Shown in pieces: positions 1 through 7,871 of a DNA stretch of 14,481 nt. The position numbers and the translations under genes were made by a program. The DNA is from Clostridia bacterium. GTDB lineage: Bacteria; Bacillota_A; Clostridia; Christensenellales; Aristaeellaceae. The notes under the pieces were generated by a model. It saw nothing but the letters and a program-made list of their open reading frames with translations. It had not been told where the DNA came from and did not search any database. The stretch spans positions 1 through 14,481 of the forward strand of contig JAFRJF010000141.1 of assembly GCA_017432405.1 (NCBI GenBank). The letters run 5' to 3'. Numbering within the stretch: position 1 is the stretch's first letter; each line of letters starts with the position of its first letter.

Positions 1-1
1 G

Positions 2-2332
2 ACGCTGGATACCTACGGCCGCAAGGCGGACGTGGTGCCCGTGTGCAAGGTGGGGGCGGCGGATTCCTACTTCGGCATCAACAAAAACCGTCCGGACCTG
101 AAGCAGGAGCTGGACGTGGCCATGAACCGCATCCTCGAGGACAACCGCAACTTCAACCAGCAGCTGACGGAGAAGTTCAACGAGGCCAGCGCCGTCAGCA
201 GCTTCCTCACCCAGGATGAAAAGGCGTGGCTGGCGGAACACGGCACCATTCGCGTGGGCTACCTGGACGACTACCTGCCCATATGCAGCCTTGACGAGGA
301 TTCACACGCCCTCACGGGCGCCCTGTCCGACATACTGGCCTTTGCCCAGACCAGCGAAATGAACGCCGAGCTCAGCTTCGAGCCCCGCCCCTTTGACAGC
401 GTGGAGGCAGCGCTGGAGAGCCTGGCCGACGGCGAGGTGGACTGCGTGTTCCCCGTGTGCCTGAGCACCTACGACGGCGAGCAGCGGGGGGCCATCATCA
501 CCGATACCTTCATCCGAAGCGAGATGTATGCGGCGGTGCGTACTGCGGACCAGCAGGGCGTTTCGCCGGAGCGGGAGATGACGGTCGCCGGCCCAGCGGA
601 CAATCCCAACTACCTGACCTTCCTAAAGGACAACTTTCCCAATTGGACGCCCGTCTTTAGCGAGGACAGCGCGGCAGGCCTGCGGAGCGTCTCCACTGGC
701 GAGGCGGACTGCGCGCTGGTGAGCAACTACCGCCTCAACCGGGTCAGCGCCCTGTGCGAAAAGTACAAGCTGTCCACGCTGACCACCGGCCAGTCGATGC
801 CCCTGAGCTTCGCCGTGAACCGCAGGGACGATTGCCTGTATTCGATACTCAACAAGATCAGCCGGCTGATGCCCCCGGCCACCGTCAACGCTGCCCTGAC
901 CCATTACGCCTTCACCGGCGAGCGGGTGACCTTCGGCCAGTTCCTGAGGGACAACCTGGGATTCGTGGTGGCCGGCGCTGCCGTCATCGTGTCGGTGATA
1001 CTGCTGCTGCTGCTGTGGAACGTGCGGGCGGAATTGAAGGCCAACGCCGGCCGGCAGCTCATATCCGAGGCGGAGCACGACCCGCTGACGAAGCTGTACA
1101 GCCACAGCTTCTTCATCGCCTATGCCAACCGCCTGTACCGCGAGCACCCAGAAAAGCCCATGGACGCCATCGTGATGAACATCGAGCGCTTCCACACGCT
1201 GAACGCGCTGAACGGCCGGGATTTCGGCGACGAGGTGCTGAAGGCGCTGGGCGCTCAGATCAACGACTTCCTTCACCAGAACGAGGGCATCGCGGGCCGC
1301 ATGGAGGGCGACCACTTCGACCTGTACTGCGCCCACCGCGACGACTACAGTGCGCTGCTCGCCCGCTTTCAAGCCCCTTTGAACCGGATGTCCCGCAATT
1401 CGGACATCCACCTGCGCATGGGCGTCATGCCCTGGCAGGAGGGCCTTACGCCCGCTGAGATGTTCGATCGGGCCTGGTCGGCGTGCAGCATGGTGCGGGG
1501 CGATTACAAGAACCACCTGATGGTCTACGACGATGAGCTGCTCCGCAGGGACCTGCTCAACCAGAGCCTGCAGAGCGACCTGGGCCGCGCCCTGGAGGAA
1601 CACGCGCTGGAGGTGTTCTACCAGCCCAAGTTTGACATCCGATCAGAAACCCCCAGGCTTTCCAGCGCCGAGGCGCTGGTGCGCTGGCGGCACCCGGAGC
1701 TGGGCATGATCTCCCCGGCGGAATTCGTGCCCCTGTTCGAGCGCAGCGGCCAGATCGGCGCCGTGGACCGGTACGTCTGGGCGGAGGCCGCCCGCCAGAT
1801 CGCCGAATGGCGGGATCGCTGTGGCGTGACGCTGCCGGTGTCGGTCAACCTGTCCCGGGTGGACGTGTTCGATCCGGAGCTGTCCGAAATACTGGACGGC
1901 ATCATCGCCCAATACGGCCTGGAGCGCGGCGATTTGAAGCTGGAGGTCACCGAATCCGCCTACACCGAAAACGCCGACCACCTGATCCGGGTCATCGGCG
2001 GGTTGCGCGAAAAGGGCTACCAGATCGAGATGGACGACTTTGGCTCCGGCTATTCCTCACTGAACATGCTCTCGTCGATGCCCATCGACGTATTGAAGAT
2101 GGACATGGCCTTCATACGCAACATCGAGCGCAACGAGCGGGATTTCCGCCTGGTGGAGCTGATCATCGACATCGCCCGCTACCTGAAGGTGCCCGTCGTG
2201 GCCGAGGGCGTGGAGACCGAAAACCAGCTTCGGCTGCTCAAAAACGCCGGCTGCGACCTGGTGCAGGGCTATTACTTCTCCCCTCCGCTGAACGCGAAGG
2301 ATTTTGAAGAGAAGATACTCAAAAGCGCGTGA
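2..2332 (+). CDS. Membrane receptor with solute-binding domains, degenerate GGDEF and intact EAL domain (cyclic-di-GMP phosphodiesterase), 5' truncated
   Basis: The frame is open to the left edge, so the N-terminus lies outside the window; a GTG at 32 falls inside a conserved domain and is not a credible start. Residues below count from that GTG. Residues 1-48 look like the end of one SBP_bac_3 solute-binding domain (the DSYFGI segment is typical), residues 60-295 form a second, a membrane helix spans 309-329, a GGDEF-like domain covers 345-500 and an EAL domain 512-762. The cyclase signature is EGDHF (425-429), so cyclase activity is unlikely. The EAL site looks complete: E547, N606, E638, D668/D669, K689, E725 and Q745. 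Predicted role: an extracellular ligand controls hydrolysis of cyclic-di-GMP to pGpG in the cytosol. The ligand is unknown. The gene ends just before a purine permease, which suggests an operon. Confidence 0.9.
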   Translation, partial: TLDTYGRKADVVPVCKVGAADSYFGINKNRPDLKQELDVAMNRILEDNRNFNQQLTEKFNEASAVSSFLTQDEKAWLAEHGTIRVGYLDDYLPICSLDEDSHALTGALSDILAFAQTSEMNAELSFEPRPFDSVEAALESLADGEVDCVFPVCLSTYDGEQRGAIITDTFIRSEMYAAVRTADQQGVSPEREMTVAGPADNPNYLTFLKDNFPNWTPVFSEDSAAGLRSVSTGEADCALVSNYRLNRVSALCEKYKLSTLTTGQSMPLSFAVNRRDDCLYSILNKISRLMPPATVNAALTHYAFTGERVTFGQFLRDNLGFVVAGAAVIVSVILLLLLWNVRAELKANAGRQLISEAEHDPLTKLYSHSFFIAYANRLYREHPEKPMDAIVMNIERFHTLNALNGRDFGDEVLKALGAQINDFLHQNEGIAGRMEGDHFDLYCAHRDDYSALLARFQAPLNRMSRNSDIHLRMGVMPWQEGLTPAEMFDRAWSACSMVRGDYKNHLMVYDDELLRRDLLNQSLQSDLGRALEEHALEVFYQPKFDIRSETPRLSSAEALVRWRHPELGMISPAEFVPLFERSGQIGAVDRYVWAEAARQIAEWRDRCGVTLPVSVNLSRVDVFDPELSEILDGIIAQYGLERGDLKLEVTESAYTENADHLIRVIGGLREKGYQIEMDDFGSGYSSLNMLSSMPIDVLKMDMAFIRNIERNERDFRLVELIIDIARYLKVPVVAEGVETENQLRLLKNAGCDLVQGYYFSPPLNAKDFEEKILKSA

Positions 2333-2352
2333 GGAAAGGGAATGAGCAAGCC

Positions 2353-3666
2353 GTGTTGGAACGGGTTTTTCACCTGAAGGAGCGGGGCACGAACGTCAAA
2401 ACCGAGGTGGTGGCCGGCGTGACCACCTTTGCCACGATGGCCTACATACTGGCCGTCAACCCGGGCATACTCTCGGCTTCGGGCATGGATTTCGGCAAGG
2501 TTTTCGCCGCCACGGCCATTGCCTCCGCCATCGCCACGCTGGTCATGGGCCTGGTGGCCAACCTGCCCTTCGGCCTGTCAGCGGGCATGGGCCTGAACGC
2601 CTTCTTCGCCTATACGGTGTGCCTGGGCATGGGCTATTCCTGGCAGTGGGCGCTCTCCGCCATCTTCGCGGAGGGCCTCATATTCATACTGCTCACCTTC
2701 TGCAACATCCGGGAGGCCATCGTCAACAGCATCCCGATCAGCCTGAAGAAGGCCATAGGCGCGGGCATCGGCCTGTTTATCGCCTACATCGGCCTGAAGA
2801 ACGCCGGCATCATCATCGCCGACCCGGAGGGCACCATCTCCGCGCTGAGCGCCCAATGGTTCAGGGCCGACGCCGGCGTGGCGATGCTGGGCATACTGAT
2901 CACCGGGGCGCTGCTGATCTTCAAGGTGCCCGGCGCGCTGCTGATCGGCATCGTGGCCACCACCCTCATCGGCATTCCCCTCGGCGTGACCCACTACGCC
3001 GGCGGGTCCTTCACGCCCACCGCCCCTTACTTTTGTAACTTCGCCTTCAACGAGATCTTCTCCAGCGGCAAATCCGTGTTTGATTTCTGCGTGGTGGTGT
3101 TTACGTTCCTGTTCGTGGACATGTTCGACACCGTGGGCACGCTGATCGCCTGCGCGGGCAAGTCGGGCATCATCAAAGAAGACGGCGTCATCCCCAACTG
3201 CAAGCAGGCGCTGCTGGCGGACGCCATCGGCACCACCGCCGGCGCGATGCTGGGCACCTCCACCGTCACCACCTTCGTGGAGAGCGCCTCGGGCGTGGCC
3301 GAGGGCGGGCGCACGGGCCTGACCGCCGTCACCACCGCCGTGCTGTTCCTGCTGGCGCTGTTTCTTGAGCCGCTGTTTGGCTCCATTCCCAGCGCGGCCA
3401 CGGCCCCGGCGCTGGTCATCGTGGGCCTGATGATGGTGGGCCCGATCCGGGAGATCGACTACGACGACTATGCGGAGAGCATACCCGCATTTTTGACCAT
3501 CGTCGTCATGGTGTGCGCCTCGTCCATATCGGACGGCATCATGTTCGGCGTGCTGTTCTACGTGTTCAACAAGCTGATCACCCGGCGCTTCCGGGATCTC
3601 AGCCCCGCCATACTGGTGGTCGCCGCGCTGTTTATCGTCAAGATCCTGTTGACCGTCATCGCCTGA
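2353..3666 (+). CDS. NCS2-family purine permease (AzgA/PbuG type, probably adenine)
   Basis: A very hydrophobic protein of 437 residues from this GTG (445 from GTG 2329), the usual length of the COG2252 adenine/guanine/hypoxanthine permeases, which take up purine bases by proton symport. Family marks, numbered from GTG 2329: NPGILSASGMD after the first helix, LSAGMGLNAFFAY (83-95), LFVDMFDTVGTL (261-272) and a glycine/threonine-rich stretch ending VAEGGRTGL (301-331) that contains E318. The start is uncertain. GTG 2329 overlaps the upstream stop in a GTGA arrangement but has no good ribosome site. GTG 2353 gives an N-terminus (LERVFHLKERGTNVKTE) that fits family members and has AGGAAAGGG at 2332-2340, 12 bases away. 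TTG 2356 is also possible. Adenine deaminase follows after 21 bases, which favours adenine as substrate; guanine or hypoxanthine cannot be excluded. Confidence 0.9.
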   Translation: MLERVFHLKERGTNVKTEVVAGVTTFATMAYILAVNPGILSASGMDFGKVFAATAIASAIATLVMGLVANLPFGLSAGMGLNAFFAYTVCLGMGYSWQWALSAIFAEGLIFILLTFCNIREAIVNSIPISLKKAIGAGIGLFIAYIGLKNAGIIIADPEGTISALSAQWFRADAGVAMLGILITGALLIFKVPGALLIGIVATTLIGIPLGVTHYAGGSFTPTAPYFCNFAFNEIFSSGKSVFDFCVVVFTFLFVDMFDTVGTLIACAGKSGIIKEDGVIPNCKQALLADAIGTTAGAMLGTSTVTTFVESASGVAEGGRTGLTAVTTAVLFLLALFLEPLFGSIPSAATAPALVIVGLMMVGPIREIDYDDYAESIPAFLTIVVMVCASSISDGIMFGVLFYVFNKLITRRFRDLSPAILVVAALFIVKILLTVIA

Positions 3667-3687
3667 ATTATCATTCAAGGAGCGTTC

Positions 3688-5427
3688 ATGGACAAACAAA
3701 GCCTCAAGCACCACATCGATGTGGCCGCCGGGCGCGCCCCGGCGGACCTGCGCATCGCCAACTGCCAGGTCGTCGACGTCTACAACAGGACGGTCTTTCC
3801 CGCCGACGTGCTCATTGCCGGGGCGTACATCGCCGGCTTTGGCGCGCCGTCCTTTCCCGAGGCCCGACAGACCTATGACGCGCAGGGCGCGTACCTGGCG
3901 CCGGGGCTGATCGACGCCCACGTCCACATCGAATCCAGCCACCTCTCGCCGGCGGAGTTTTCCCGGCTGGTGGTGCCCTGCGGCACCACCACGGTGATCG
4001 CGGACCCCCATGAGATCTGCAACGTCTGCGGGCTGGACGGCTTCGACTACATGCTCAGCGCCTCCGAGGGCATCGCCCTGCAGGTATTTTTGCAGGTGCC
4101 GTCCTGCGTGCCCTGTACGCCCTTCGAGCACACCGGGGCGGTGCTGGACGCGCCGGAGATCGCCAGGCGCATCGGATCGGACCGTGTGCTGGGCCTGGGC
4201 GAGCTGATGAACTTCGTCGGGGCTTGCGCCGGGGACGACGGGATCCTCGACAAGCTGATGGTGGCCGAGGGCTGCGGCAAGATCGTGGACGGCCACAGCC
4301 CGGGCCTCAGTGGGACCCTGCTGGACGCCTACGCCGCCTCCGGGGTGCGCAACGATCACGAGTGCGCCACGCCCAGGGAGCTGGTGGAGCGGGTCCGCCG
4401 GGGCATGTACGTGATGCTGCGACAGGGCACGGCGTGCCACGACGTGCTGAACCTGCTGCCGGGCGTGAACGCGGGCAACGACCGCTTCTGCCTGTTCTGC
4501 ACCGACGACCGCCAGCCCGCCAGCCTCATCAGGGAAGGGCATATCGCCAACAACATCCGCCTGGCCGTGGGCGGGGGGCTCGACCCCATCACCGCCCTGC
4601 GCATGGCGACGGTCAACGTAGCCGACTGCTACGGCCTGCGGGACCGCGGCGCGGTGGCCCCGGGCAAGCGGGCAGACCTGATACTGTTTGAGGATCCGAA
4701 TGAGATCTATGCCCGGGAGGTGTGGATCGGCGGCAGGCATGTGTCCAGCAAGGGCCGTTACCTGGCGGACGATCCCCACGTGGAGCCCGTGGGCGTCAGG
4801 GGCCGCATGAACGTGCGGGATTTCTCGCAAGCGCGACTGGCGCTGCCGCTGGCCTCGGACCGCGTGCGCACGATCCAATTGTCCCCCGGTTCCGTGGTGA
4901 CAGGGGACGGCCGGGCCACCGTGCGCAGAGACGCCGGGGGAAACTGGGTGCGGGACGATCAGGACATCGTCAAGATCGCCGTGGTGGAGCGCCACAGGGG
5001 CACCGGCAACGTGGGCCTGGGGCTGCTTGAGGGCTACGGGCTCAGAAACGGGGCTGTCGCTTCCAGCATCGCCCACGATTCCCACAACATCATCGTCGCC
5101 GGCGACAACGACCGGGATATGGCATTGGCCGTGGAGCGGCTGGTGGAGATCGGCGGCGGGCTGGCCATCGCCCAGGACGGCGCGGTGCTGGGCAGCCTGG
5201 TGCACGAGATCGCCGGCCTGATGACGGACCGCCCCGGCGAGTACGTGGCCAGCCGCATTGACAAGCTGAGCAAGCTGGCCTGGGACAGGCTGGGCGTCCA
5301 CGGGGAAATCGACCCGTTCATGGCCCTGTGCTTCATGGCCCTGCCGGTCATCCCGATGCTCAAGATCACCGACGGCGGTCTCTTCGACGTGAACGCCTTC
5401 AGGTTCGTGCCGGTGGAGGCGGAATGA
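3688..5427 (+). CDS. ade: Adenine deaminase
   Basis: Converts adenine to hypoxanthine and ammonia (EC 3.5.4.2) in purine salvage, in the cytosol. The 579 residues match the family length and order. An N-terminal amidohydrolase barrel carries the metal-binding pair H78/H80 (GLIDAHVHIESSH), then PCGTTTVIADPHEICNVCG, E172 in GELMNFVG, H203 in DGHSPGLSG, H224 in NDHECAT and D273/D274 in CTDDRQP. A C-terminal Ade domain holds SIAHDSHNIIVAGDND and ends near ITDGGLFDVN. The ATG has an AAGGAG site at 3677-3682, five bases upstream. The gap to the permease is 21 bases with no terminator, so the two are probably co-transcribed as an uptake-and-deaminate unit. No defect was seen in the catalytic residues. 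Confidence 0.97.
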   Translation: MDKQSLKHHIDVAAGRAPADLRIANCQVVDVYNRTVFPADVLIAGAYIAGFGAPSFPEARQTYDAQGAYLAPGLIDAHVHIESSHLSPAEFSRLVVPCGTTTVIADPHEICNVCGLDGFDYMLSASEGIALQVFLQVPSCVPCTPFEHTGAVLDAPEIARRIGSDRVLGLGELMNFVGACAGDDGILDKLMVAEGCGKIVDGHSPGLSGTLLDAYAASGVRNDHECATPRELVERVRRGMYVMLRQGTACHDVLNLLPGVNAGNDRFCLFCTDDRQPASLIREGHIANNIRLAVGGGLDPITALRMATVNVADCYGLRDRGAVAPGKRADLILFEDPNEIYAREVWIGGRHVSSKGRYLADDPHVEPVGVRGRMNVRDFSQARLALPLASDRVRTIQLSPGSVVTGDGRATVRRDAGGNWVRDDQDIVKIAVVERHRGTGNVGLGLLEGYGLRNGAVASSIAHDSHNIIVAGDNDRDMALAVERLVEIGGGLAIAQDGAVLGSLVHEIAGLMTDRPGEYVASRIDKLSKLAWDRLGVHGEIDPFMALCFMALPVIPMLKITDGGLFDVNAFRFVPVEAE

Positions 5428-5458
5428 CGGCGCAATCGGGCAACGGTTCAAACACATA

Positions 5459-5500
5459 AAAAACGGATATGGCGCGCATCTGCGCGACATATCCGTTTTT
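5459..5500. terminator. Bidirectional intrinsic terminator between convergent genes
   Basis: AAAAACGGATATG (5459-5471) pairs perfectly with CATATCCGTTTTT (5488-5500). Inside the loop a second helix forms, CGCGCA with TGCGCG. The A-run on the 5' side and the T-run on the 3' side make it work on both strands: for the purine operon ending at 5427 (plus) and the secreted-protein gene ending at 5540 (minus). Confidence 0.92.
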
Positions 5501-5539
5501 CAACAGCACCGACCCTGCCATGCCAATACAGCGCGCGCT

Positions 5540-6541
5540 CTACGGCCGGTGCACCATCTGCGCCACGGCGGTCAGGTCCAGGCCGTCCGGGTCGGTCGTG
5601 TATACGGAGAGGGAATACATGCGCTTCGCCCCGGCGTCGTACCACTGGCACAGCTCCACCCAGTCTTCGCTGCCGGTCTGGGCCAGCCCAAGGGTGCCTG
5701 GACAGTCGTTGACCGTTATGGCCTCCTCGTGATCCCACTGGAAGTACATCCCTGAGATGTTCATAAGCTCGCCCTCGGACAGTTCAGCGCCCTGGGCGCG
5801 GGCGCAGTATTCGTCGCCGTCCATCGTGAACTGCATCTCCGCCAGCCCGTCGCTTTCCAGCCAGCGATAGACGACGCCTTCCGCGCCCTCCGGCACGCCG
5901 AAGGTCATTCCGGATACCTTCGCCAGCTCGTCCCCGGCCAGATCCCTCCAGGGGTTTGCGAGGGCCGCGTCATCCGGGGCGGGATACCCCACAAAGCCGG
6001 TGTCGTTCTTCGGGCTGTAGAGGAACCAGTCCTCCAGTGTGGCGGCGGGGTCCTGTTCTCCCGGCAGATGCGCCCACATCCGCATCTCCTCGGTAAAGCC
6101 TTCGAGCGGCGTGCCGGGCAGGTAGATAAGCATCTCGTCGTCCGCGGCGACGCCGTAGGGATCGCTTGTGACGTAGCGTATCCCGTCGTCGATGGTCTCG
6201 CGTCCCGAAGCCTCGTCCAGGGTCACGCTGTCGACCTTGACGCGCCAGGTTTGCCCGTCCACCGCCTCCAGACCGGACATCTGGCCGGTGAAGGCGCACA
6301 CATAGACGGTGCCGTTCGGGTAACCGTCGCCAATTTCGCCCATCTCGCTGTCGTGGAAGCGGCCGCTGAAGGAACCGTCCGGGTTGATCGTCAATTCCGT
6401 GGACCAGCCGCCGGCGCCGCTGCTGAATTCCCATTGAAGCCCGGCCAGCCGTTCAAAGGACGGCGCCCCGTCCTCTGCAAAAGCGCCGATACAGGACAGC
6501 AGCAGTGCAAGGCTTATAAGTAACGCGAGCAGTTTTTTCAT
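5540..6541 (-). CDS. Secreted protein of unknown function, signal peptide, possible DUF4367-like C-terminal part
   Basis: A 333-residue exported protein. The N-terminus has two lysines, a leucine-rich core and an AFA-ED junction that fits signal peptidase I cleavage after about residue 22. A cysteine at 17 makes a weak lipobox (LLSC), so a lipoprotein is the less likely alternative. The first half of the mature protein has a beta-strand pattern around GGWSTELTINPDGSFSGRFH and resembles uncharacterised Clostridial exported proteins. The second half (from about 200, DELAKVSGMTFGVPEG onward) resembles the DUF4367 type, a tentative call from pattern only. The start has AAGGGGG nine bases upstream (on the minus strand). 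It is divergent from the L,D-transpeptidase gene. No clear promoter was found in the 224-base gap on this strand. No enzymatic motif was recognised. Confidence 0.85.
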   Translation of the reverse strand: MKKLLALLISLALLLSCIGAFAEDGAPSFERLAGLQWEFSSGAGGWSTELTINPDGSFSGRFHDSEMGEIGDGYPNGTVYVCAFTGQMSGLEAVDGQTWRVKVDSVTLDEASGRETIDDGIRYVTSDPYGVAADDEMLIYLPGTPLEGFTEEMRMWAHLPGEQDPAATLEDWFLYSPKNDTGFVGYPAPDDAALANPWRDLAGDELAKVSGMTFGVPEGAEGVVYRWLESDGLAEMQFTMDGDEYCARAQGAELSEGELMNISGMYFQWDHEEAITVNDCPGTLGLAQTGSEDWVELCQWYDAGAKRMYSLSVYTTDPDGLDLTAVAQMVHRP

Positions 6542-6660
6542 AACAGAATTCCCCCTTTGAAATGCTTCTCTGCTTTGACGGATTTAAAGGGAAATGCGTT
6601 CCGTTCATTTCCGATATTTGGTTTATTCAGGAGGACATAAGAAGCGGTTGCAATAATGTA

Positions 6661-6690
6661 TTGTCAACAGGCGTTCAGATATGGTATAAT
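6661..6690 (+). promoter_or_regulatory. SigA-type promoter with extended -10
   Basis: TTGTCA (6661-6666), an 18-base spacer and TATAAT (6685-6690), preceded by TGG to give an extended -10. The transcript would start near 6697, leaving a leader of about 69 bases before the L,D-transpeptidase ATG at 6766. This argues against any start upstream of 6697. Confidence 0.8.
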
Positions 6691-6765
6691 CCAAAGTGTC
6701 GTTCTTGCGCTGTACCGTTGCAGGACGATATCAAATCATCGACAGTGAACAAGGAGGATCAAAGC

Positions 6766-7491
6766 ATGAAGAAATTGATCGCGCTTATACTGACCCTGAC
6801 CTGCCTGCTCAGCGGCATGGCGGCGCTGGGGGAGGATGGCCTGCACGCAAGTATCCAGCCGGTCGTCGATTCCCCGGAGTGGGTGACCAGCCTGCCTGCG
6901 GCCCAGGAGGCCGAGCAGCTGTTCGTGGTCGCCGCCATGGCCATGGACCGGACGACCGCCAGCATATCGATGCACCAAAAGGGCGCGGACGGCAGCTGGA
7001 AGCAGATCCTGTCCACGCCCGGGTTCGTCGGCAAAAACGGCCTTTGCCTGGACGCGGACCACGTGGAGGGCTGCGGACAGACGCCCGTTGGCGTGTACCA
7101 TTTCAACAAGGCCTTCGGCATCGCTGCCGACCCCGGCTGCGCCATACCCTACATCCAGGTCGACGACGACATCTACTGGTCCGGCGATCCCGACTATCGC
7201 TACAACGAGATGGTGAACATCAAGGACTGTCCGGAGCTTGCGATGGACGACAGCGAGCATATCGTCGATTACGAGTACCAGTACCAGTACTGCCTGAACA
7301 TCAGCTTCAACGAGGAAGGCACCCCCGGCCGCGGCTCCGCCATCTTCCTACACTGCTTCGGCCCGACCAAGCCCTACACGGGCGGCTGTGTGGCGCTGCC
7401 CGAGAACATCATGAAGCTCGTGATGCAGAACGTGCGCGAGGATTGCGTCGTGGTGATCGACACGCTGGAGAACCTGAACGGCGCGCTGTAA
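6766..7491 (+). CDS. Secreted L,D-transpeptidase (YkuD fold)
   Basis: A 241-residue exported protein. L,D-transpeptidases make 3-3 crosslinks in peptidoglycan or attach partners to it, outside the membrane. A signal peptide covers residues 1 to about 22 (MKKLIALILTL..., cleavage near ALG-ED). The catalytic domain shows TPVGVYHFNKAFG (106-118), H196 in SAIFLHCFG and C208 in TGGCVALP. This is the HxnC signature, with TGGC in place of the usual S/T-H-G-C. No separate binding domain or membrane anchor is present, so the enzyme is small and probably free or loosely bound. The start is set by AAGGAGG at 6751-6757 with an eight-base spacer and by the signal peptide; the frame stays open upstream to 6562 but without either. 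It converges on the STAS operon, with a shared hairpin between them. Confidence 0.9.
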   Translation: MKKLIALILTLTCLLSGMAALGEDGLHASIQPVVDSPEWVTSLPAAQEAEQLFVVAAMAMDRTTASISMHQKGADGSWKQILSTPGFVGKNGLCLDADHVEGCGQTPVGVYHFNKAFGIAADPGCAIPYIQVDDDIYWSGDPDYRYNEMVNIKDCPELAMDDSEHIVDYEYQYQYCLNISFNEEGTPGRGSAIFLHCFGPTKPYTGGCVALPENIMKLVMQNVREDCVVVIDTLENLNGAL

Positions 7492-7497
7492 GACGTT

Positions 7498-7541
7498 CCA
7501 AACAAATACCCCCCTGCCATCGGCAGGGGGCGTTTGTTTGG
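7498..7541. terminator. Bidirectional terminator between L,D-transpeptidase and STAS operon
   Basis: CCAAACAAA (7498-7506) pairs with TTTGTTTGG (7533-7541), and inside it CCCCCTGCC pairs with GGCAGGGGG around an ATC loop. The U-rich tail is part of the lower stem (TTTGTTT), so it is less classical than the terminator at 5459-5500, but it lies seven bases after one stop codon and 15 bases after the other. Confidence 0.85.
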
Positions 7542-7556
7542 AGTCGGTTGAATGGA

Positions 7557-7853
7557 TTATACGAATTCCACGATTTCAGAGAAGCCGGTGACTGAGAAGA
7601 CCTCTTTGACCACGGGGTTGCAGTTCAGTACCTTCGTCTTGCCGCCCCTGGGCAGGCTGCGATGGGCGCGAAGTACAACCCTCAGCCCTGCTGAGGAGAT
7701 GTATTCCAGCTTGCTGAAATCATAGACGAGGGTGTTCACGCCTTCCGGGATCGGGGTGAGCGCCTTTTCCAGATCCGGCGCGGTGACGGTGTCCAGGCGG
7801 CCTTCCAGCGCAAGCTCCAGCGCGCTTCCGTTTCTGTTGATAGAAAAAGTCAT
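7557..7853 (-). CDS. STAS-domain anti-sigma factor antagonist-like protein
   Basis: A single STAS domain of 98 residues, the size of SpoIIAA/RsbV. In that family the protein is phosphorylated on a serine by its partner kinase and, when unphosphorylated, binds the kinase and frees a sigma factor or another target. The signature DFSKLEYISSAGLRVVL is present. Aligning its AGL with the SGL of SpoIIAA puts the phosphorylation site at S54. AAGGAGG (7863-7869) lies nine bases upstream of the ATG. The gene starts 18 bases after the stop of the ATPase-like gene, so the two form an operon. No phosphatase of the SpoIIE/RsbU type and no sigma factor gene lie in the window, so the output is unknown. Confidence 0.9.
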   Translation of the reverse strand: MTFSINRNGSALELALEGRLDTVTAPDLEKALTPIPEGVNTLVYDFSKLEYISSAGLRVVLRAHRSLPRGGKTKVLNCNPVVKEVFSVTGFSEIVEFV

Positions 7854-7871
7854 GATCGTTGCCCTCCTTGA

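Noticed and set aside
2578..5490. 970-codon open frame on the minus strand opposite the permease and adenine deaminase
   Set aside because: Its product is low-complexity (rich in H, G, A, R, Q), matches no family, has no sensible start context and runs through the terminator; it is a GC-bias shadow of two certain genes.
6562..6765. 68-codon N-terminal extension of the L,D-transpeptidase
   Set aside because: It includes the promoter, has no ribosome site and would bury the signal peptide inside the protein.
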